Assembly: GCA_015039315.1 (NCBI GenBank)
Contig: WIDE01000010.1
Coordinates: 87,236-151,235 of the forward strand
Reading direction: 5' to 3'
Source of the DNA: Clavulina sp. PMI_390
Lineage: Eukaryota; Basidiomycota; Agaricomycetes; Cantharellales; Hydnaceae
Length of the DNA: 64,000 nt
This document shows positions 57,870-64,000 of the stretch, in pieces; the stretch's first letter is position 1; each line of letters opens with the position of its first letter. The position numbers and the translations under genes are program-made. A model generated the notes under the pieces. It had not been told where the DNA came from, made no database searches, and saw only the letters and a program-made list of their open reading frames with translations.

Positions 57870-58630
57870 TCGTTTTCGTACGTGTCCTCCTTTCCGCATT
57901 CTGTTTTTTGATTGTTATCACGATTGACTTCTCATTCAAGTGGTTCCCAAAAAGCTTTATTTTGGCTGATAGTCTGGCCGCTCATCCCCATCTTGATTGG
58001 TGTATAGAGCTTTACGTGGGCGAGGTATGGGGTAGAGGGGCTTTGCTCACCCTTTCGTCCCGGAGTTGTGCTCTCAATACGACTTATCGTTGCCATCGTT
58101 CTTATGATAGCTGTCGTCAATTTTCTTCGAGAAATTAGCTTGTCATGTATCTGCGTGCTGAGAAGAAAAAAAAAGTGGTTATAAGGAGTCCATGCCTTGT
58201 TGACATCTACAGAACCGCAAGAAAATACCATTTCGCCGCTCATGTTTCCCTTTGGTGTACCAAATGATCAAACAGGAATTCCTAGGATGCGAGAAGTTAG
58301 TGAGTCCAACCCAGGCTCCAAGCTTGCGGTATTTTGACGTTCGTAGCTCCATTGGTATGAGTACTTGAATAGTGGGGCGGTAGCGGTGTTATCATGAACA
58401 GCGATGAAGGAGTTGATGGGGGGAATCTGTGGCTGCGCCACAGAGTTGCAGTGCAACTGAATTCCCACACCTCAGTCCTGCTTTTTGACCATCTTCCCAT
58501 CCGAAGGCTGGTACGTTTTCATTCTCTTTAGCAGCCTTTGCTCTTCGCTTAACCTGTACATATAGCATTGTGTATCGAGTCGTTGCAATACTTTCGCCTT
58601 GTAGACACAGTAGACCCAACTGAACATTCG
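57870..58630. other. Intergenic region between F-box-like copies 4 and 5
   Basis: 761 nt with no supported gene, presumably the 3' UTR of copy 4 and the promoter of copy 5. Confidence 0.45.
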
Positions 58631-60145
58631 ATGGCCTCAATCCTATCCCCCGGCAGTGCAGCAGCAGCAAAGCAACACAATGCCGCACAACCGGTTCTAT
58701 CCCTACCCGTAGAGCTACTGGTGGAAATCTTCGCTCTTAATACTCCCATTTTCGCTCAGCCTGCTGAAGGGCCCCGACGTACAGAGAGCGAGTGGTCAAT
58801 CGAGGAATACGAAAAATTCAGGCTTGCTGTAAGCGGAACGTGCTCTGAATTTCGCTCTGTCGTCACCTATGCCCCAAGATGCTGGACTCTCGTTCGCATT
58901 CGTTTGCCCGCGGGACGAATCACAGGGGCCACAAGTCCTCCAGCCCTGCAGGCTTGGCTTGAGAGATCATTTCCACTCGCTTTCGACCTCGCCATTGGAG
59001 AGTTTGACACTGGTGATGATATCAGTGGCCTTGCCCAAGGTCATTGCGAGGTTTTGGCCAACACCTTGAAAACTCATCTCTCGTCCCGTTGCCGAAGTAT
59101 CACTTTCTCCAATAGCGACGCCGGGACCTACCACCTACCATCACTCAGCAAACTCTTTGCAGACGCTGAGCTGAGTCAAGTAGCCCATTTTGTGTATTGC
59201 TGGTCAGAGCCCAGAGGCGATGATGGCTTTGTCTCTACCATACTATCCAAGCTCACCGCGCCCCTCCTGTCTCTCTGCGTAGCCGAGACTCGTGTCGAGA
59301 GTCCATTCTTCACAGAGCTAGCCTCTTCGGTGTTCTCTTCAATAACTCGTCTCCAGATCTTGGCCCCTGGCGCTGGGCTTAAACATATTAGCAGTTTTGT
59401 TGAACAATGCCACATGCTCGAACACCTCGATTGGATTGAGGTGCTTGACCTCGACGACCTCGAGGATGTTCAGGACAAGATAGTATTTCCGCGCCTACGT
59501 TCCATGAGGCTGGATGGTACGCTTATTGTTGCCCTCCCAGCTATCGAGGCACCTTTGCTAGAAACCATCCTATTGGAGAATTATGATGGGCCATGTTTCT
59601 TGTTCCGCCCCGAGCAAAAAGCACTCCCGGCCCTCCGTCGTATTTCCGAGCTGAGATTGGGCCCCTTAAGGGAGCCTAACGCCGACGACCTCATACGCAA
59701 CTTCTTCCACAGGCAACCTCTTATAGAGGACCTATATCTGGGGCCTTGCTCTGTTGCTCGTCTGCAAATCGTCGTTGATGCTCTTTTAGAAGTCTCATCG
59801 CAATCAGCTCCTAGAAGCTCTATCAGAAATACATGTCTTAAACGGATGTGGTTCTGTCCCTCTTTCAAGCATGGAGGGCTTGATTCAGATGGAGATAGCA
59901 TGCTTGCTGGTATCATGCGTTCTCTTGATCACCTAAGCACTTCTGATCTTCAAATCTCCCTGTACCCTGCAGTGCTTCGGGATCCATTCGATTTCAAACA
60001 GGACGAGGTGAGCTTGAGTCAACTCTGGCCCCAAACCGCCCTTGTTTATGCAAACAACCCGAGTCTGTTCCATCATGAGCGCCCGAACTGGGACTGGCAG
60101 TGGCAGTGGCTTACACCTTGGTTTCAGTGGCACCTGGATCTTTAA
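58631..60145 (+). CDS. F-box-like protein, expanded family, copy 5
   Basis: An intronless 504-aa frame from ATG 58631 (MASILSPGSA); the upstream extension starts with TTG. F-box-like segment VLSLPVELLVEIFALNTPIF, then EWSIEEYEKFRLAVSGTCS and PRCWTLVRIRLPAGRITGAT, the leucine-rich-like part (FSSITRLQIL, FPRLRSMRLDGTLI, PAIEAPLLETIL), and a Trp-rich ending (NWDWQWQWLTPWFQWHLDL). It is the intact sister of the pseudogene that follows and served as the reference for its two lesions. Confidence 0.83.
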   Translation: MASILSPGSAAAAKQHNAAQPVLSLPVELLVEIFALNTPIFAQPAEGPRRTESEWSIEEYEKFRLAVSGTCSEFRSVVTYAPRCWTLVRIRLPAGRITGATSPPALQAWLERSFPLAFDLAIGEFDTGDDISGLAQGHCEVLANTLKTHLSSRCRSITFSNSDAGTYHLPSLSKLFADAELSQVAHFVYCWSEPRGDDGFVSTILSKLTAPLLSLCVAETRVESPFFTELASSVFSSITRLQILAPGAGLKHISSFVEQCHMLEHLDWIEVLDLDDLEDVQDKIVFPRLRSMRLDGTLIVALPAIEAPLLETILLENYDGPCFLFRPEQKALPALRRISELRLGPLREPNADDLIRNFFHRQPLIEDLYLGPCSVARLQIVVDALLEVSSQSAPRSSIRNTCLKRMWFCPSFKHGGLDSDGDSMLAGIMRSLDHLSTSDLQISLYPAVLRDPFDFKQDEVSLSQLWPQTALVYANNPSLFHHERPNWDWQWQWLTPWFQWHLDL

Positions 60146-60994
60146 GACTGGTGCTCAAGGCCCGTCTTTTGGAAGCTATATTCTGCTTGGTCCGAAGCCC
60201 CTCGCGACGGTGCACTGTATTCTCTTCCCCGAGACCTCAGATTTCACATAATCTGTGATTATATCTGCAATCCACCGGCTTCTGTATAAGCAGTGAATTA
60301 ATATCATCTCTCCAGGGGAGCTCTATGTAATTATCGGTACATCGTCATAGACATTCACCATGACGTTGGTGAGGTGGGCAGGCAACTTTATTGTTTACCC
60401 AGGACACTGAGCCTCACAAGAAATGAGAGCTGATGCCTTCAGTCTTCAGTACGCAGCGGCCCTTAGTTAGACATCTTTGCCAACTAGGAATCGCTGCCAA
60501 GCTCGATACTCAACTCCTGTCATTCCTACCCTGCGAATGAAGAGCACAAACGATATGCTTGGGCCTCTATAACGTTTCAGACCATGAGATAGTAATATGT
60601 GATAGTTACTTCGTTGTTCCCTATATATGGTCAAGCAGGAAAGTGCGAGCGGGGCGCGTATGTCAGGGGGGGTTCTCTTGCTTGCTGCTCAATATGATAA
60701 TGAATTAGTACTCAGTTTAAGCCTATAGGTATAGCATTACTAATGATGATCGAAGCTCAAGGAAAAAGTTTAGACGTATTCTATGTTCAATGGACTTGAG
60801 GGCGGTGTAGGAGAATTCCCACGCCACCCTCGTTCTCCTGGTCCTCTGTTCAAGACATCATCTTGTCATATCTAGAGGCTGGTGAGCTATATTTATGTGT
60901 TTTTTTGTCTTTCAAATCTACTAGAATAGGTCTTGTGCTCAGTTGCTTCAATCCTTTTCGACTGGAATATAGGATAGAACTAGCCGGCCGTTTG
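60146..60994. other. Intergenic region between F-box-like copies 5 and 6
   Basis: 849 nt without a supported gene. It separates two tandem paralogues on the same strand. Confidence 0.45.
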
Positions 60995-62528
60995 ATGGCA
61001 TCTTCTAGTACTGCGACAGCAAAGCAGCACAATGCTGAGCAACCATTACTATCCCTACCCTCAGAACTACTAGTGGAAATATTCGCACTTAATACCCCTG
61101 TATTTGTTCAGCCTCCCGATGGGCCTCGAAGGAAAGAGAGCGAGTGATTAATCGAGGAATACGAGAAGTTCAGGCTTGCCGTCAGTGGAACGTGCTTTGA
61201 TTTTTACTCTATCATTATGCATGCCCCAAGATGCTGGACGCTTGTTTGTATTCGCTTCCCTGCGGGGCGAATTGCTGGAGCCACCTCACCTTCAGCACTG
61301 AAGGTTTGGCTCGAAAGATCCTTTCCACTTGCTTTCGACCTCGCTATTAGGGGTTTTGATACCGGTTCTAATGCCAATTCACTTGCACAACGTCGCTGCG
61401 ATGATTTGGCTGACATCTTGAAACCTCATATCTCGTCCCGTTGCAGAAGCATCACCTTCTTTCGCGGTGTCAATGGAAAGGGGGACTACCGTTTACAATC
61501 CATCAACAGACTCTTTGCAAATATTGAGCTTCACCACACCGCCCATCTTGCGTATTCCTGGGTAAAGCCTCGAGGTGACGGTCCCAGTGGTCTTGTCCCT
61601 ACCATCCTATCCAAGCTTACTAGACCCCTTCAGTCTCTCCGCATTACCGAAGCTCGTGCTGGAACTCCCTTCTTCGCTAAGCTGACTCCTTCAGTTTTCT
61701 CTTCTATCACTCGTCTTCGAGTTTTGGCCCCTTTTGCTGGCCTTAGACATGTTAGCGGCTTCATCAAAGGATGCCACATGTTAGAACACCTTGACTGGCT
61801 TGAGGTGCGTGCCCTCGACGACCTCGAGCAAATTCAAGAAAAAATAGTGTTTCCGCGGCTACGGACTCTAAGGTTGGATGGTGCACTCATTGTCGCCCTC
61901 CCAGCGATTGAAGCGCCTCTGCTGGAGACTATCGTGTTACAAGATTATGACGGACCATGCTTCTTATTCCGCCCTGAGCAACAAGCTCTCCCGGCCCTCC
62001 GCCGGATTACCAAGCTGAAATTCGACCCCTTGAAGGAGCCTGACAGTAACACCCTAATAAGTAACTTCTTCCACAGGCAACCTCTTTTAGAGGACCTGTA
62101 TTTAGGATTCTGTTCTATCCCTCGAGTTCAGATGGTCGTCGATGCTCTTTTGGAGGTCTCATCTCAGCCACCTGCGATGAACTCTACCGGAAATATATAC
62201 CTAAAACGGTTGTGGTTCCGTCCCTCTCTCGAGGAAGGAGGGCTTGTTGACATAGAAAGCATCAATTTAGACGCAGACTGCATGCTGGCAGATATCTTGC
62301 GCTCTCTTGATCGCCTAAGCACCTCTGATCTCCAAGTCACTCTGTACCCCGCAGTTCTCCGGAACCGGCCCAGAAGAAATGAAGTGAGCTTGAGCGAACT
62401 ATGGCCTCAAGCCGCCCTCGTTTACGCAAAGCAACCCTACTCGATTCCATCACAAGCGCCCGGATTGGGACTGGCATTGGCAATGGATGACGCGTTGGTT
62501 TGAGTGGCATCAGTGGCAGCAAGAGTGA
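60995..62528 (+). pseudogene. F-box-like protein, copy 6, nonsense mutation plus frameshift
   Basis: ATG 60995 (MASSSTATAKQHNAEQPLL) opens a frame matching copy 5. At 61145-61147 a TGA replaces the Trp codon of the ESEWSIEEYEKF block, but the same frame reads on as LIEEYEKFRLAVSGTC and stays aligned for about 430 codons. Near 62431 an extra G shifts the frame. Without it the family ending would continue as RFHHKRPDWDWHWQWM and stop at 62526-62528; with it the frame stops at 62503. Two independent lesions make a sequencing error unlikely. The body is otherwise well conserved, so loss of function is recent. A downstream ATG could still give an N-terminally truncated product lacking the F-box-like segment. 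Confidence 0.85.
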
Positions 62529-62788
62529 CCTTTGCCCTCGTGTGATTTACATCTGCTTGCTCTGCTTCTTTTGCTTCCTAGCTTAATTTGACGTCATCTT
62601 TTGACGACTAAATCACGATTTGTTGCTGGTGTACATGGAATTACATTGTCTTACATAATTTTTGTAATATATCAGACTCGAATTGGCGTGTGCCAGCGGG
62701 GTTATGTTCCCTGGCCCAAAGGAGTTGACATAGATAGCTGATCATAGATCTAACAGTTTATTGTCTGAGTATAGTCCAGGGATACATG
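62529..62788. other. Convergent intergenic region
   Basis: 260 nt between the end of the F-box-like pseudogene (plus) and the end of the GCFC gene (minus). AT-rich; presumably both 3' UTRs. Confidence 0.4.
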
Positions 62789-64000
62789 TCATTCTAAAGC
62801 GTTGACCCAGTCCTGTGACAGCAAGTCTCTTGGTAACAAGCTTTTTGCCTGTGAAGATGGGCCTGGGTTAGTAGCCATATCGGAAGCTGGTCATAGAAAT
62901 TGAGTCAAACGTACCTTGCCTATGATCTCTTTCCCTCCCACCTCCCACCCACCATTTGCGGCGGGAAGCATCACATCGAGCAGCAGCCGTCTTATTAGCT
63001 CGTCCATCGGCGCACGCGAGGCCGGACCACCCATTACTTTCCGCCATGCCAGCAAGTTAACTAGAAGCTTGACTCTTCGGAATAGGAAGCGGCGACGCGC
63101 CGGGATGGCAGCAGGGTCAAAGGGAGGTGGAGGGGCTGGATTTTTGGGATCGAGTGCGGGTGCAATAAGAGAGTGAGTGGTTTCAATAGCTCGCGCAAAC
63201 GGGGCGAGGAAGGATCTAGCGAATGTCTAAATGGTTGGAACACGAGAAGAGTCAGACAGCTCGATCGCAGCAAGAGAACGCTTGTAAGGGAGTACGAACC
63301 TGGAACTTTGCATCACTCTTTTCGACACATATTTCCACTTGCTCGGCCAAGTCTACGGCACGCTTGACGTGTTTTGATGAGTACGGATCCACCCCTCCCT
63401 TGGTAAAGAATTTATTTAGGAGAGGGATGACGGAGGTGGTGACCATCGACGCCACAAGATCGCCATCAGAGCCCAATTCTCGCTCGTGCTCTTGAAGCTG
63501 ATCGGGCGAGTCCACATCCATCGCGCTAGCGGAAGGGGGTCGAGAGTACTCATAAAGTGCAGCATACCACCGGAACGAGTCCAGCGTTCGGCTATCCTGT
63601 ATAGATCAGGCTTCAAGTCAGTGCTAATGCATTAAAAGAGATCGATGAATTTACCTCCAATGGGTTCCACCCAACCATCTCCAACCTGGCCCAGAACTCC
63701 CAAGCGCCCACCATGCTCAATCCACCCCATGCGCCAGTATAGCTCTCGGGGTACTTCTGCCTCCACTCTGCGAATCGCTTCGCTAGTCCAAAGCCCGTGG
63801 TTGTATTGGGATCCTTGAACTCGGGTGAGCGTACATCTTCCAGGAGCGACGAGACTCGCTTTGCGAGGGTCTGTTTCGCGAGAATGAAGTCTTCAAGATC
63901 GGATGTCAGGAGTGTTCCATCTGTTGCGTAGCCTTGTTCATCGTCTGGATAAGCGACGAGCTTTTTGAGCGAGACGTTGCCTATGGATGTGGGTGTGGGA
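62789..64000 (-). CDS. GCFC-domain protein (GCF/PAXBP1-like), 5' part beyond the window
   Basis: Exons in view: from the right edge to 63655, then 63596-63300, 63226-62915 and 62848-62789 (stop), all joined in phase 0. The first visible part has LAKRFAEWRQKYPESYTGAW and ends GWNPLE, the hallmark of the GCFC domain (FADWR...Y...Y...W.PLE). Next come SFRWYAALYEYSRP and VIPLLNKFF...GGVDPYSSKHVKRAVDLAEQ. The C-terminal part is helical (RFLFRRVKLLVNLLAWRKVM, DELIRRLLLDVMLP), and the last exon ends SLLPRDLLSQDWVNALE. GCFC proteins of animals and fungi are nuclear and linked to pre-mRNA splicing and spliceosome disassembly. The N-terminal half is missing because the window ends. Confidence 0.86.

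Overview
The window reads as genomic DNA of a filamentous basidiomycete, most likely an Agaricomycete. Genes carry many short GT-AG introns (about 45-75 nt). There is a Zn2Cys6 regulator with the basidiomycete-style finger, an Fzo1-type mitofusin, a GCFC-domain protein, UstYa-like (DUF3328) proteins and a lineage-expanded F-box-like family. A Ceratobasidiaceae/Rhizoctonia-like source is possible but cannot be proved from the sequence alone.

Region 1 (1-4.5 kb) is the most interesting part. Two paralogous UstYa-family oxidase-like genes lie on the minus strand, the first running off the left edge. Divergent from them is a small secreted precursor made of six near-identical peptide units separated by Lys-Arg/Arg-Arg sites. 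Repeated Kex2-processed precursor plus UstYa-type proteins is the signature of dikaritin (ustiloxin-type) RiPP clusters, best known from ascomycetes. The core here (Asp-Thr-Glu-Phe-Thr-Ala-Tyr-Gly-Gly-Glu) matches no dikaritin core I know. I read this as an undescribed basidiomycete RiPP or peptide-signal locus, probably continuing left of the window.

Region 2 (5-12.7 kb) holds an F-box/LRR-like gene, a weakly supported stretch (6.6-8.8 kb), the mitofusin gene, and a WW-domain protein with a C-terminal membrane segment. Region 3 (13-14.3 kb) has a 10-N assembly gap between identical 39-bp ends, then a 1,174-bp Mutator-like non-autonomous transposon with perfect inverted ends and a perfect 9-bp target duplication.

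Region 4 (14.4-29 kb) is a segmental array on the minus strand. It has three A1-family aspartic protease paralogues that share upstream blocks, mixed with three F-box-like genes, one of them frameshifted. The middle protease keeps its reading frame but has Ala in place of the catalytic-loop Gly in both DTG triads.

Region 5 (30.4-35.3 kb) is a five-exon Zn2Cys6 transcription factor of 1,268 aa. From 35.3 to 53.9 kb I find no gene I can support, an 18.7-kb gene-poor stretch. Region 6 (53.9-64 kb) has a 13-exon phosphatidylserine synthase of the animal/plant base-exchange type, three plus-strand F-box-like genes (the last a pseudogene with one nonsense and one frameshift mutation), and the 3' part of a GCFC-domain gene at the right edge.

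Exon boundaries were read by eye from splice signals, reading phase and paralogue comparison. None is supported by transcript data here.
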